In this document: positions 35,790 through 45,513 of the stretch, piece after piece
How positions within the stretch are numbered: the first letter of the stretch is position 1
Layout: every line of letters begins with the position of its first letter
DNA from: Streptomyces tuirus
GTDB taxonomy: Bacteria; Actinomycetota; Actinomycetes; Streptomycetales; Streptomycetaceae
NCBI GenBank assembly: GCA_018195615.1
Contig: JAGTPG010000001.1
Span: 1,984,501-2,048,500 of the forward strand
DNA length: 64,000 nt
Direction of reading: 5' to 3'
Translations under genes and position numbers: made by a program
Notes under the pieces: model-generated
Told to the model about the DNA's origin: nothing
The model's database searches: none
What the model saw: only the letters and a program-made list of their open reading frames with translations

Positions 35790-36961
35790 CAGGCCGCCTC
35801 TTCCACTCCGGCGGAGCCCTCTGTCCCATCGAATACGGACTGGGCGGCGTCCAGGCCGAAGGTGTGGGCCGGGTTCCAGTGCAGGACGACCTCGGCGCCG
35901 GGCACCAGGCGGGGGTCGCGGTCGATGTTCTGGGCGTAGACCTCGAAGCCCGGGCAGACCGGGCTGTCGACGACGTACTGCGTCGAGACGCCGATGAAGC
36001 TGGAGTCGGCTATCCGGCCCGTGATGCGGTTGCGGCCCTCCGGGATCTCGCCGGCGTCGTCCGCGTGGGTGAGGGAGATCTTCTCCGGGCGGACGCCGAC
36101 CAGCACCTTGCCGCCGGTGCTCGCGGGTGCCGAACAGCGCGCCTCGGGCAGGACGAGCTTGCCGCCGCCCGCCTTCAGCACGATGTCGTCGCCGCTCTTG
36201 GAGTCGACCTCGGCCTCGATGAAGTTGGAGGTGCCGAGGAAGTTGGCGACGAAGGTGGTGCCCGGGTTCTCGTAGAGGTCGGTCGGCGAGCCGAGCTGTT
36301 CGACGCGGCCCGCGTTCATCACGGCGACCGTGTCGGCCATGGTCATGGCCTCCTCCTGGTCGTGCGTGACGTGGATGAAGGTGATGCCGACCTCGGTCTG
36401 GATGCGCTTGAGCTCCAGCTGCATCTGGCGGCGCAGCTTGAGGTCGAGGGCGCCGAGCGGCTCGTCGAGCAGGAGCACCTTGGGGTGGTTGATCAGCGCG
36501 CGGGCCACGGCGACGCGCTGCTGCTGGCCGCCGGAGAGCTGGTGCGGCTTCTTGCGGGCCTGCTCGCCCAGCTGGACGAGGTCGAGCATCTCCTCGACCT
36601 GCTTCCTCACCGATTTCAGGCCGCGCCGGCGCAGGCCGAAGGCGACGTTCTCGAAGATGTCGAGGTGCGGGAAGAGGGCGTAGGACTGGAAGACCGTGTT
36701 CACCGGCCGCTTGTACGGGGGCAGCGCGGTCACGTCCTGGTCGCCCAGGTGCACGGTGCCGGCGGAAGGTTCCTCCAGGCCGGCGATCATGCGCAGGGTG
36801 GTGGTCTTGCCGCAGCCGGAGGCGCCGAGCAGGGCGAAGAAGGAGCCCTGCGGGACGGTCAGGTCGAGCGGGTGGACGGCGGTGAAGTCGCCGTAGGTCT
36901 TGGCTATGCCCGTGAGGCGGACGTCGCCGGTCGGGTCTGTCTTGTTCGTCATGGTGGTCAC
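35789..36961 (-). CDS. potA: Polyamine ABC transporter ATPase PotA
   Basis: 390-aa ABC ATPase of the MOI/PotA family. Walker A is [10 protein letters not shown], the Q-loop is [10 protein letters not shown], the signature is [15 protein letters not shown], Walker B is [12 protein letters not shown] and the H-loop is [14 protein letters not shown]-terminal TOBE-type regulatory domain ([12 protein letters not shown]) follows. GTG 36961 overlaps the probable potD stop (GTGA); an ATG at 36952 is possible. It energises uptake through PotBC of ligand delivered by PotD. Confidence 0.92.
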   Translation of the reverse strand: MTTMTNKTDPTGDVRLTGIAKTYGDFTAVHPLDLTVPQGSFFALLGASGCGKTTTLRMIAGLEEPSAGTVHLGDQDVTALPPYKRPVNTVFQSYALFPHLDIFENVAFGLRRRGLKSVRKQVEEMLDLVQLGEQARKKPHQLSGGQQQRVAVARALINHPKVLLLDEPLGALDLKLRRQMQLELKRIQTEVGITFIHVTHDQEEAMTMADTVAVMNAGRVEQLGSPTDLYENPGTTFVANFLGTSNFIEAEVDSKSGDDIVLKAGGGKLVLPEARCSAPASTGGKVLVGVRPEKISLTHADDAGEIPEGRNRITGRIADSSFIGVSTQYVVDSPVCPGFEVYAQNIDRDPRLVPGAEVVLHWNPAHTFGLDAAQSVFDGTEGSAGVEEAA

Positions 36962-38203
36962 GCCCGGTCAGCTTCGCGAACTTCTCTTCGAACTCGGTCT
37001 CTTCCTTCGAGCTCAGCGAGCGGAAGGCGTGCGACTTGGCGGCCATGGCCTTGTCGGGAATGATCAGCGGGTTGTTCGCCGCGTCCTTGTCGATCTTCTC
37101 CAGTTCGGCCTTCACACCGTCGACGGGGCACACGTAGTTGATGTACGCGGCGAGTTCGGCGGCGGGTTTGGGCTCGTAGTAGAAGTCGATGAGCCGCTCG
37201 GCGTTCGTCTTGTGCCGGGCCTTGTTGGGAATCAGCAGGTTGTCGGTCGACGTCATGTAGCCGCTGTCCGGAATGAGGAAGTCGATGTCGGGGCTGTCCG
37301 CCTTGAGCTGGACGACGTCCCCGGCCCAGGCGACACAGGCCGCGAAGTCGCCGCTGGTCAGGTCCGAGGTGTAGTCGTTGCCGGTGAAGCGGCGGATCTG
37401 GCCCTTGTCGACGGCCTTCTGCAGCCGGGCGATGGCCGCGTCGTAGTCGTCGGCGGTGAAGTCCGCCGGGTCCTTGCCCATGTCGAGCAGCGTCATGCCG
37501 ATGCTGTCGCGCATCTCCGACAGGAAGCCGACGCGCCCCTTGAGCTTGGGGTTGTCGAGCAGGTCGGACAGGGACTTCACCTCGACGCCGTCGAGTGCCT
37601 TCTTGTTGTACGCGATGACGGTCGAGATGCCCTGCCAGACGTACGAGTAGGCGCGGCCCGGGTCCCAGTCGGGCTGCGGAACTGGGCCGACAGGTTGGCG
37701 TAGGCGTGCGGCAGGTTGCTCGGGTCGAGCTTCTGGACCCAGCCCAGGCGGATCAGCCGGCCGGCCAGCCAGTCGGTGAGGACGATCAGGTCACGGCCGG
37801 TGTCCTGGCCCGCGGCGAGCTGCGGCTTGATCTTGCCGAAGAACTCGTTGTTGTCGTTGATGTCCTCGGTGTACTTGACCTTGATGCCGGTGCGTTTGGT
37901 GAACTGCTCCAGCGTCGGGTGGTGCTTGCCGCTGTCGTCGACGTCCATGTACTCGGTCCAGTTGGAGAAGTTCACGGTCTTCTCCTCGGCCGAGTGGTCC
38001 TCGGCCGAGACGCCGCCCTGCGACTTGCCCGCCGCCGGGATGCCGCAGGCGCTCAGCGTCCCGAGTCCGCCGGCCGCGAGCGCCCCGCCCGCGGAGGCGC
38101 GCAGCAGGGACCGCCGGGTGAGGGCGGCCCTGCCGTTCCTGAAGCTGCGCCGCATGGCGGCCACTTGGGCCGGGGACAGGCGGTCGGGCTCGTACTGCTC
38201 CAT
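36958..38203 (-). CDS. potD: Polyamine-binding lipoprotein PotD (two frameshifts)
   Basis: About 415 aa after correction. The N-terminus has a twin-arginine stretch and lipobox (LTRRSLLRASAGG ... LGTLSACG), so it is a membrane-anchored lipoprotein. The mature part shows PotD family segments VNFSNWTEYMD, VKYTEDINDNNEFFGKI, DLIVLTDWLAGRLI and IPDSGYMTSTDNLLIPNKA. Bases are missing near 37680 (resuming PDWDPGRAYSYVWQ) and near 36961-36967: restoring the latter places a TGA at 36958-36960, overlapping the potA GTG start. Without it, the frame runs unstopped through potA into potB, an obvious artefact. First gene of the transporter operon. Confidence 0.85.
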
Positions 38204-38241
38204 GCGCGTGGTTGCCCTTTCGGAGGGTGGGCGGCCGTTGG

Positions 38242-39795
38242 TCAGGCGGCCTGCAGACGACTATCGGTCCCGAAGACGGTGCGGTGCCAGTCCTTCGCGG
38301 CGACCGCGGTGTTGTCGAACATGACGTGCTTGATCTGGGTGTACTCCTCGAACGAGTACGCGGACATGTCCTTGCCGCAGCCGGAGGACTTGTAGCCGCC
38401 GTGCGGCATCTCGCTGATGATCGGGATGTGGTCGTTGACCCACACGCACCCTGCCTTGATCTCGCGCGTGGCCCGGTTAGCCCGGTACACGTCCCGGCTC
38501 CAGGCGGAGGCGGCGAGCCCGTAGGGGGTGTCGTTGGCGAGCGCGAGGCCTTCGTCGTCGGTGTCGAACGGCAGCACGACCAGGACCGGTCCGAAGATCT
38601 CGGACTGGACGACCTCGCTGTCCTGGGGCGCGTCGGCGATGAGGGTGGGCCGGTAGTAGGCGCCCTTGGCGAGCTCCCCCTCCGGTGCCTCGCCGCCGGT
38701 CACCACGCGCGCGTAGGCACGCGCCCGGTCGACGAAACCGGCGACCCGGTCGCGCTGGCCGTGCGAGATCAGGGGACCGAGGTCGGTACCGGCGGCGAAG
38801 GGGTCGCCGAGCCGGACGGTCTCCATGAGCCCCGCCGTCCGCTCCACGAAGGCGTCGTACAGCGGCCGCTGCACATACGCGCGCGTGGCGGCCGTGCAGT
38901 CCTGCCCGGTGTTGATGAGCGCGCCGGCGACCGCGCCGTGGGCGGCGGCCTCCAGGTCGACGTCGTCGAAGACCACGAAGGGCGCCTTGCCGCCGAGCTC
39001 CAGGTGGAGGCGCTTGACGGTGGCGGTGGCGATCTCCGCGACGCGCTTGCCGACGGCGGTGGAGCCGGTGAAGGAGGTCATGGCCACGTCCGGGTGGCCG
39101 ACGAGGTGCTCACCGGCCTCCCTGCCCGTGCCGGTGACGATGTTGATCACACCGTCCGGGATCCCGGCGTCCGTGGCCGCCTGGGCGAAGAGCAGCGAGG
39201 TCAGCGGAGTGAGCTCGGCGGGCTTGAGGACGACGGTGTTGCCCGCCGCGATCGCCGGCAGGACCTTCCAGGCGGCCATCTGCAGGGGGTAGTTCCAGGG
39301 CGCGATCGACCCGACGACCCCGATGGGCTCGCGCCGGATGTACGAGGTGTGGTCGCCGGAGTACTCCCCGGCGGACTGGCCCTGGAGGTGCCGCGCGGCT
39401 CCCGCGAAGAAGGCGGTGTTGTCGATGGTCCCCGGGACGTCGAACTCCCGGCTCAGCTTCAGCGGCTTGCCGCACTGGAGCGACTCGGCGCGGGCGAAGT
39501 CCTCGGCCCGGTCGGCCAGCACGGCGGCGAACCGGTGCAGCGCGTCGGACCGCTCGCCGGGCGTGGTCGCCGCCCAGCCGGGGAAGGCCTCGCGGGCGGC
39601 GGCTACGGCCCGGTCGACGTCGTCCGTGCCCGCCAGCTCGTAACGGAGGACCTCCTCGCCCGACGCCGGGTCGACGACCGTGTGCGTACGGCCGGAGGTG
39701 CCCCTGGCCGGACGGCCTGCGATGAACTGCGCGCCCTCCTCGAAGCGCTCCTGGGCCGGGAATCGGTCCGGGGTGGCGTTGCCGGGGTTGTGCAT
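38242..39795 (-). CDS. Aldehyde dehydrogenase, aminobutyraldehyde-type
   Basis: 517-aa aldehyde dehydrogenase. Motifs: GSIAPWNYPLQMAAWKV, SFTGSTAVGKRV, HLELGGKAPFVV (general-base Glu), INTGQDCTAATR (catalytic Cys) and SEIFGPVLVVLPF. The GQDC context and the C-terminal GGYKSSGCGKDMSAYSFEEYTQIKHV are characteristic of gamma-aminobutyraldehyde and related omega-aminoaldehyde dehydrogenases. It would oxidise the aldehyde made by the FAD oxidase to GABA or gamma-glutamyl-GABA. It precedes potD by 38 bp in the same direction and is probably the first gene of the polyamine operon. Confidence 0.9.
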   Translation of the reverse strand: MHNPGNATPDRFPAQERFEEGAQFIAGRPARGTSGRTHTVVDPASGEEVLRYELAGTDDVDRAVAAAREAFPGWAATTPGERSDALHRFAAVLADRAEDFARAESLQCGKPLKLSREFDVPGTIDNTAFFAGAARHLQGQSAGEYSGDHTSYIRREPIGVVGSIAPWNYPLQMAAWKVLPAIAAGNTVVLKPAELTPLTSLLFAQAATDAGIPDGVINIVTGTGREAGEHLVGHPDVAMTSFTGSTAVGKRVAEIATATVKRLHLELGGKAPFVVFDDVDLEAAAHGAVAGALINTGQDCTAATRAYVQRPLYDAFVERTAGLMETVRLGDPFAAGTDLGPLISHGQRDRVAGFVDRARAYARVVTGGEAPEGELAKGAYYRPTLIADAPQDSEVVQSEIFGPVLVVLPFDTDDEGLALANDTPYGLAASAWSRDVYRANRATREIKAGCVWVNDHIPIISEMPHGGYKSSGCGKDMSAYSFEEYTQIKHVMFDNTAVAAKDWHRTVFGTDSRLQAA

Positions 39796-39994
39796 GTCGC
39801 TCTCCTCCGTGTCCCCGTGATGGGCCGGCGTGGCTCAGGCTCGATTTGAGTGCCGATCCTGACAGAGCGATGGCACTCCAACAAGGGATTCCGTTGTTGA
39901 TTTTTGGTTACGCGACGGAATCTGTCGACCAGGTGTCGAGTTCGCCGGAGAAAGGCAGGACGGTGTGTCAGTGGTGCGTGCCAGACTCGCGTGC
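39796..39994. promoter_or_regulatory. Divergent promoter region, polyamine operon / NADAR gene
   Basis: A 199-bp spacer with an unusually AT-rich core (39885-39920, with TTGTTGATTTTTGG), a likely promoter zone for the leftward aldehyde dehydrogenase-pot operon and the rightward NADAR gene. Confidence 0.5.
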
Positions 39995-40564
39995 ATGGAG
40001 AAGATCACGGGGGCGGTCGGTTCCCGGGAGGCCCTGGTCAGGGCGTCCCGGGCCGGCGTGAAGATCAAGTATCTGTACTTCTGGGGGCACCGGCCGCGGC
40101 CGGACGGCCGGATCGGCGCGAGCTGTCTGAGCCAGTGGTGGCCGGCGCCGTTTTCGGTGGCCGGCGTGGAGTACGCGACGGCCGAGCACTGGATGATGGC
40201 CGGCAAGGCCCGGCTGTTCGAGGACGCGGCGGCGGAGCGTGCGGTCCTGGCCGCGGCGCATCCCGCCGAGGCCAAGCGGGCCGGGCGGCTGGTGCGCGGT
40301 TTCGACGAGGCGATATGGGAGCGGGAGCGGTTCCGGATCGTCGTGGAGGGCAGCGTCCACAAGTTCGGCGCGCATCCGCAGCTGCGGGCGTTCCTGCTGG
40401 ACACGGGTGACCGGGTGCTGGTCGAGGCGAGTCCGGTGGACCGGGTGTGGGGCATCGGGCTGGCCGCGGACGACGAGGCGGCGTCGGATCCGGAGCGGTG
40501 GCGGGGGCCGAACCTGCTGGGCTTCGCCCTGATGGAGGCGCGGGAGCGGCTGCGCGCGGCATGA
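39995..40564 (+). CDS. NADAR-family N-glycosidase (YbiA-like)
   Basis: 189-aa NADAR domain protein. Conserved features are YLYFWGHRP, CLSQWWPAPFSVAGVEYATAEHWMMAGKARLF (the W-P-F and AEHWM core), IVVEGSVHKFGAHPQLRAFLL and PNLLGFALMEARERL. NADAR proteins cleave N-glycosidic bonds in riboflavin intermediates or ADP-ribose adducts, serving in metabolite repair or in reversal of ADP-ribosylation; some work in phage defence. ATG 39995 is preferred; a GTG at 39965 would add ten residues. No toxin partner such as DarT is adjacent. Confidence 0.85.
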   Translation: MEKITGAVGSREALVRASRAGVKIKYLYFWGHRPRPDGRIGASCLSQWWPAPFSVAGVEYATAEHWMMAGKARLFEDAAAERAVLAAAHPAEAKRAGRLVRGFDEAIWERERFRIVVEGSVHKFGAHPQLRAFLLDTGDRVLVEASPVDRVWGIGLAADDEAASDPERWRGPNLLGFALMEARERLRAA

Positions 40565-40627
40565 GCGAGGGGCCGGTCCCGGGACCGGCCCCTTCAGGCC
40601 GCGGCTTCGATCGGGCCGCGGCTTCGT

Positions 40628-41100
40628 TCAGGAAGCTGCGCCGAGCCCGCCCATGATGCTGGCGAAGAGCAGGAAGCCCAGCAGCGGCAGGATGACCGTG
40701 GCGATGATGCCGCAGACCAGTCCGGCCGTCGCCGCGCCCTTGTTGGTGGCCTCACCGCGGCCCGCCTTGCCGCGGCCGATGGCGCCGAAGATGATCCCGA
40801 GGATGCCCAGGATGACGCCGAAGAACCACAGGAAGAACGTCAGGCTGCACACCACGCCGATGATGCCCAGCACCAGTCCGGTGGTTCCCATGCCGTTGCT
40901 CGGTTGCGCGGGCATCGCGTAGCCGGGCGCCTGCGGGTAGCCCGCGGGCGGCGCGGCCGGGTAGCCGGGGGTGGCCTGGGGGTAGCCGTAGCCGGGGGCG
41001 CCGGGCTGCTGCGGATAGCCGTAGCCGGGGCGCCGGGAGGCTGCTGCGGGGGCTGGGACGGCGGACCGAACCCACCAGGCGTGGGGTTGGTGTTGGACAT
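40628..41100 (-). CDS. DUF4190-type small membrane protein (one frameshift)
   Basis: About 157 aa. A Pro/Gly/Tyr-rich cytoplasmic tail with repeated GYGYPQ units precedes two helices (GLVLGIIGVVCSLTFFLWFFGVILGILGIIFGAIG and GLVCGIIATVILPLLGFLLF). A connecting segment GRGKAGRGEATNKGAATAG is typical of DUF4190. One C is missing near 41030, shifting PPGAP into GYGYPQQPG. ATG 41100. Function unknown; such proteins are frequent in actinobacterial envelopes. It lies next to a paralogue in the same direction, a likely tandem duplication. Confidence 0.8.
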
Positions 41101-41169
41101 GGACGATCTTCCCTCCGTTGTCAGACCAAGGCATCGTAGTGGCCCTGTTCACCACGGAGGGCGACTGTT

Positions 41170-41799
41170 TCAGGGGTGGAACGGGGCGGTGGCGACGAGG
41201 TCCTGGGCGCCGTAGTACGGGTCGTCGTCGTAGCGCTCGTCGCTGTTGATCGCGGCCGTGATACCCACGGCGATCAGGACGATCACGGCGATGCCGAGGA
41301 TGATCCCGATGATGCCCATGATCAGACCGGCCTGGGCCTGTCCGTGGTTGGTGGCCACTCCGGCCTCGGCCCGCTTGCGGCCCTTGAGGCCGAAGACGAC
41401 GGCGAGGATGCCGGTGACCAGGGAGACCACGCCGTACAGGCAGAAGAGCGTGCAGGAGACGATGCCCAGGACCATCGCGGCGATGCCCATGCCGTTCTGA
41501 GGGCCGGGGCATACCGGGCCAGCCGTGTCCCGCCGGGGGTAGCCGGAGTAACCGGGGTAGCCGTAGCCGCCGGGTGCGACGGGTGGAGGTGGGACCGCCC
41601 CGGTGCCGGTGTTGTCGAACTGCGGCGTGCCAGTGGGCGGTGTGAAGCCGGCGCTCGGCATCGAGGTGACCGTGGCCTGGTCGTGCACGGAAGGCGGCCC
41701 TTGGACGGGTGTCTGGTCCTTGTCGAGCGACGGCTTGTTCTCCGGGGGCGCCCACGGGTCGTGGCCGCCTCCTGCGCCGGGCTGCGTCGGGTCCGTCAT
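41170..41799 (-). CDS. DUF4190-type membrane protein, paralogue
   Basis: 209 aa from ATG 41799 (MTDPTQPGAGGGHDPWAPPE), with AGGGGGA upstream. The N-terminal half is proline-rich and disordered; two membrane spans follow (MGIAAMVLGIVSCTLFCLYGVVSLVTGILAVVFG and AQAGLIMGIIGIILGIAVIVLIAVGI), linked by GRKRAEAGVATNHG, and a short acidic outer tail (ERYDDDPYYG). It shares layout and linker with the gene at 40628-41100. No catalytic motif. Confidence 0.85.
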   Translation of the reverse strand: MTDPTQPGAGGGHDPWAPPENKPSLDKDQTPVQGPPSVHDQATVTSMPSAGFTPPTGTPQFDNTGTGAVPPPPVAPGGYGYPGYSGYPRRDTAGPVCPGPQNGMGIAAMVLGIVSCTLFCLYGVVSLVTGILAVVFGLKGRKRAEAGVATNHGQAQAGLIMGIIGIILGIAVIVLIAVGITAAINSDERYDDDPYYGAQDLVATAPFHP

Positions 41800-42034
41800 C
41801 TGTGCATCCCCCTGGGTCGATCGTGCCGTCATGCTACGGGGCCGTTCGGCGCGGGCCACAGTGCGGGTGCGTGGGGACTGGTTCGCCCACGCGGCGGAGC
41901 CGCACGTCGACGCAGCCCCGCGCTCCTGAGGGCCGCGTTGCCGCACGGCCTACGATGGGCCCGAGTCACCGATCAGCCGATCACCCGCGCCCGCCCGCCT
42001 CGCGCCGGCCAGGGCGCCGTTCCGGGAGGAACCC

Positions 42035-43092
42035 TTGACCGAGCATCTCGTCGACCCCGCGCCCCACGCGACCTGAAGGCGTTCGTCGCCGGACTGCCCA
42101 AGGCCGAACTGCACGTGCACCACGTGGGCTCCGCCTCCCCCGGATCGTTTCCGAACTGGCCGCCCGCCACCCGGACTCCAAGGTCCCCACCGATCCCGGG
42201 CCCTGGCGGACTACTTCACCTTCACCGACTTCGCCCACTTCATCGAGGTGTACCTGTCGGTCGTCGACCTGATCCGCACCCCGGAGGACGTCCGGCTGCT
42301 CACCTACGAGGTGGCCCGCGAACTGGCCCGGCAGCAGGTGCGGTACGCCGAGCTGACCATCACCCCGTTCTCCTCCACCCGGCGCGGCATCGACGAGCGC
42401 GCCTTCATGGACGCGATCGAGGACGCCCGCAAGGCGGCCGAGGCGGAGTTCGGGACCGTGCTGCGCTGGTGCTTCGACATACCCGGCGAGGCGGGCCTGG
42501 AGGCCGCCGAGGAGACGACCCGGCTCGCCACCGACGACCGGCTGCGCCCGGAGGGCCTGGTCTCCTTCGGTCTCGGCGGGCCCGAGGTCGGCGTGGAACG
42601 GCCGCAGTTCAAGCCGTACTTCGACCGGGCGATCGCGGCCGGTCTGCACTCCGTACCGCACGCCGGCGAGACCACCGGCCCGCAGACCGTGTGGGACGCC
42701 CTCACGCATCTGCGGGCCGAGCGCATCGGGCACGGCACCAGCTCCGCGCGGGACCCGAGCTCCTCGCGCACCTCGCCGAGCACCGGATCCCGCTGGAGGT
42801 GTGCCCGACCTCCAACATCGCCACCCGCGCGGTACGGACCCTCGATGAGCATCCGATCAAGGAGTTCGTGAAGGCCGGGGTCGTCGTGACCATCAACTCC
42901 GACGACCCGCCCATGTTCGGCACCGACCTGGACAACGAGTACGCGGTCGCCGCCCGGCTGCTCGACCTCGACGAGCGAGGGCTGGCCGACCTGGCGAAGA
43001 ACGCCGTCGAGGTGTCCTTCCTCGACCCGGCCGGCAAGGCCAGGATCAAGCAGGAGATCGAGACGTACACCGCGGGGTGGCTCGACCGGTGA
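42035..43092 (+). CDS. add: Adenosine deaminase (four frameshifts)
   Basis: About 353 aa after joining four -1 breaks (near 42055-42068, 42140, 42195-42200 and 42752). It hydrolyses adenosine to inosine. The zinc ligands are seen in PKAELHVHHVGS (HxH), SVPHAGET with the catalytic HAGE motif, and TINSDDPPMF (SDDP Asp). The substrate-side ERIGHGTS and LEVCPTSNI motifs are also present. The start is TTG 42035 with GGGAGGA upstream. The stop overlaps the GTG start of the downstream phosphodiesterase by four bases (GTGA), so they form one unit. Confidence 0.85.
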
Positions 43093-43813
43093 CCCCCGTG
43101 CCGATCGCCGTGGCCCACCGGGGCGACCCCTACCGCCTCCGCGAGAACACGCTCCCCTCGCTGCGTTCCGCGCTCGACCGGGGCGCGGACGCGGTGGAGA
43201 TCGACGTACGGCTCACCCGGGACGGCGTGCCGGTGCTGCTGCACGACGAGACGCTGAAGCGGCTCTGGGAGCACGAGCGGCCGGTGCTCGCGCTGTCCTG
43301 GGAGGAGGTGCGCGGGCTGACCGGCGGCGGGGTACCGACGCTGGCGCAGGCGCTGGCCGCGACCGACGGTCACCGGGTGATGATCGACCTGCCCGGCTCG
43401 CCCGACGTGCGGGCGGTGCGCCGGGTCATGGACGACGTACGGCAGTCCGCGGCGGCGGACCGCGTCTACTACTGCGCGGGCGCCGACGCGATGCTCGCCG
43501 TGCGCGCGGCGGACCCGGCCGCCGAGATCGCGCTCACCTGGACGACCCTGGCCCCGCCCCGGCCCGTCCTGCTGGAGGCGATCCGCCCGCGCTGGCTCAA
43601 CTACCGTTTCGGCCTGGTGGACCGGCCTCTCGCCGAGCGGGTCCACCGTGACGGCTACCTGCTGTCCGTATGGACCCCGACACCCGCCGCTCCATGCGCC
43701 GGCTCCTCGACGCGGGGGTCGACTCGATCACGACCAACCGCGTCGACGTGCTGTGCGCTACACGCGCGAGCGCTGTGGCACCGTCGCCGGGTCGGACGGG
43801 GTCGAGCGCGTGA
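43089..43813 (+). CDS. Glycerophosphodiester phosphodiesterase (one frameshift)
   Basis: About 241 aa GDPD-family TIM-barrel enzyme that hydrolyses glycerophosphodiesters to glycerol 3-phosphate and an alcohol. Core motifs: VAHRGDPYRLRENTLPSLRSAL (HRG and E-N), DAVEIDVRLTRDGVPVLLHDETL (ExD and HD) and the late VWTPDTRRSMRRLLDAGVDSITTNRVDVL. One base is missing near 43678, between WTP and DTRR. GTG 43089 overlaps the adenosine deaminase stop. Its last 56 bp overlap the 3' end of the convergent ECF sigma gene. Confidence 0.85.
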
Positions 43814-45388
43814 CGTACTGCGGCACCGGCGCGGCATCCGTGCCGGTGTCGCGGACCAGGCCGTAGCGGATGGCGCCCTCGGCGGGGCCCTCGTTGACGT
43901 CCTCGTCCACCGCCTTCCAGTCCGACGGGAAGACGATGAGGCCGTAGTCGCAGCCCCGTTCGTTCTGGGTGAGGGTGACGGTGCCGTCGACGTAGAAGTA
44001 CTCGTTCTGCCACATCTGCTGGGTGCCGGGCGGCAGCACGGCGTATCCGATGTCCGGTCCGCCCATGCCGGTGGCGTAGCCGTTCGGGGCGCCGGGCAGC
44101 GGGTCGTCCATGCGGCGCCAGCCGCCGGACGCCACGTGGAACAGCTTGCCCCTCAGGCCGGTCCAGGTCGGCATGACCAGCGCGCCGGGCCGGGACTTGG
44201 GCGAGATCTGCCAGCGTACGAGGACATAGCCCTGGCCGCTCAGGGTCACGCTGTCGCCCCGGTGCTGCATGACCGCCTTCGGGCCGCCGGTGCTGGTGAT
44301 GCCGGACTCGGGCGGCGCGGCAGGGCGGCGGGCCGGGCGTCCGGGTCGGGTGCCCGGTCGACGGCGTCGACGACCGTGCCGTACAGGTCGGCCTTCTTCG
44401 CCGGTGACGGCGAGGGCGTGGGGGTGGGCGGGGCGGCGGGTGGTGGTTCGGGGGCGGCCGTCGCCGTGGGGGTGGTCGCGGCCCGGGGCGGCGGGGCGTC
44501 CGGCGGCTGGGTGACGACGTACGCGCCGCCGGCGACGATCGTCGCGCCCGCCGTCATCGCGACGGCCGGTTTGGTGAGCGCGCCCAGCAGCTTGGCGGAC
44601 CAGCCGGCGGATGTTGCCGCCACGGCCGTCTTTCCGCCGAAGGCCAGCGACAGGGTGAACCCGACGGGCAGTGGTACGAGCGCGATGCCGACGAGCAGGC
44701 GTTCCGCAGGGACGACGGACTCCCGTGTGTCCCCGCAGTAGCCGCAGCCGCGGATGTGCCGGGCGAGCCGCTTGCGCCACACCGAGTCGGGCCGGCCGTT
44801 CCAGCGGCCGGTCAGTTCGCGCAGGTCGGGGCAGGCGCCGTCCAGGGCGCGGACGATGCCGCGCGAGGTCTCCAGGCGCTCCTTCATCCGCTGGACGCGC
44901 ACGGCGGCGTGCTGCCGGGTGATACCGACGGCGGCTGCCAGCTCGCGCCGGGTCAGTTCGCCCGCGACCTCCAGCCACCACAGCGACAGCAGCTGCCGGT
45001 CCTCGTCGTCCAGCCACCGCACCGCCTCGGCGACCTCGCGCCGCTGCCCCTCCAACTGGAGCCGCAGCACGGTCAGTTCGGCGAAGTCGGCGGCCGGGGC
45101 CTCCTCCAGCCGGTCCGGGGTGCGGCGCCGGGCGCGGTCCCGGATCTGCCGCATGGCGATCGCCACCAGCCAGGACCGGAAGCTGTCCGGGTCGCGCAGT
45201 GAGCCGAGGTTGTCGACCGCGCGCAGCATGGTCTCCTGGACGACGTCGTCGACGTCGGCGTGGCCGTTCAGGGCCCGGCCCACGATGTTGTAGACCAGCG
45301 GCAGCCAGCCCGCGACCAGCTGGTCCAGCGCCTGCCGGTCGCCGGACTGCGCCGCCGTGATGGTGGCGTGCCAGTGCTGACTGTCCAC
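43758..45388 (-). CDS. ECF sigma factor with membrane span and large C-terminal extracellular domain (one frameshift)
   Basis: About 543 aa from GTG 45388 (GAGAGG upstream). Sigma region 2 includes YNIVGRALNGHADVDDVVQETMLRAV and SFRSWLVAIAMRQIRDRARRR. Region 4 includes ELTRRELAAAVGITRQHAAVRVQRM. After it comes a zinc-finger-like HIRGCGYCG, two hydrophobic stretches (LLVGIALVPLPVGFTLSLAF and AVAMTAGATIVAGGAYVV) and a Pro/Thr-rich linker. One base is missing near 44330. A final roughly 180-residue domain follows (SVTLSGQGYVLVRWQIS to PQYVTRS), probably outside the cell. Such fused ECF groups carry their own anti-sigma-like sensing module. It could respond to envelope or sugar signals; the target is unknown. 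Confidence 0.8.
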
Positions 45389-45513
45389 GGTGGCCTCTCG
45401 ACGCCTGGGGTCACTGATGTTCCGCACGCACACTCTTCTGCGACCCGGGGTACTTCGCCATGTCGGCGATCACATGGTGGAGACGGCGTGGAGGAACGGC
45501 GATAACACTTTTC

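Noticed and set aside
34860..37580. A 906-residue open frame that would fuse PotD, an antisense-like middle and PotB
   Set aside because: The middle reads potA in the wrong frame. A single missing base near 36961-36967 explains it, since restoring it gives a PotD stop overlapping the potA start.
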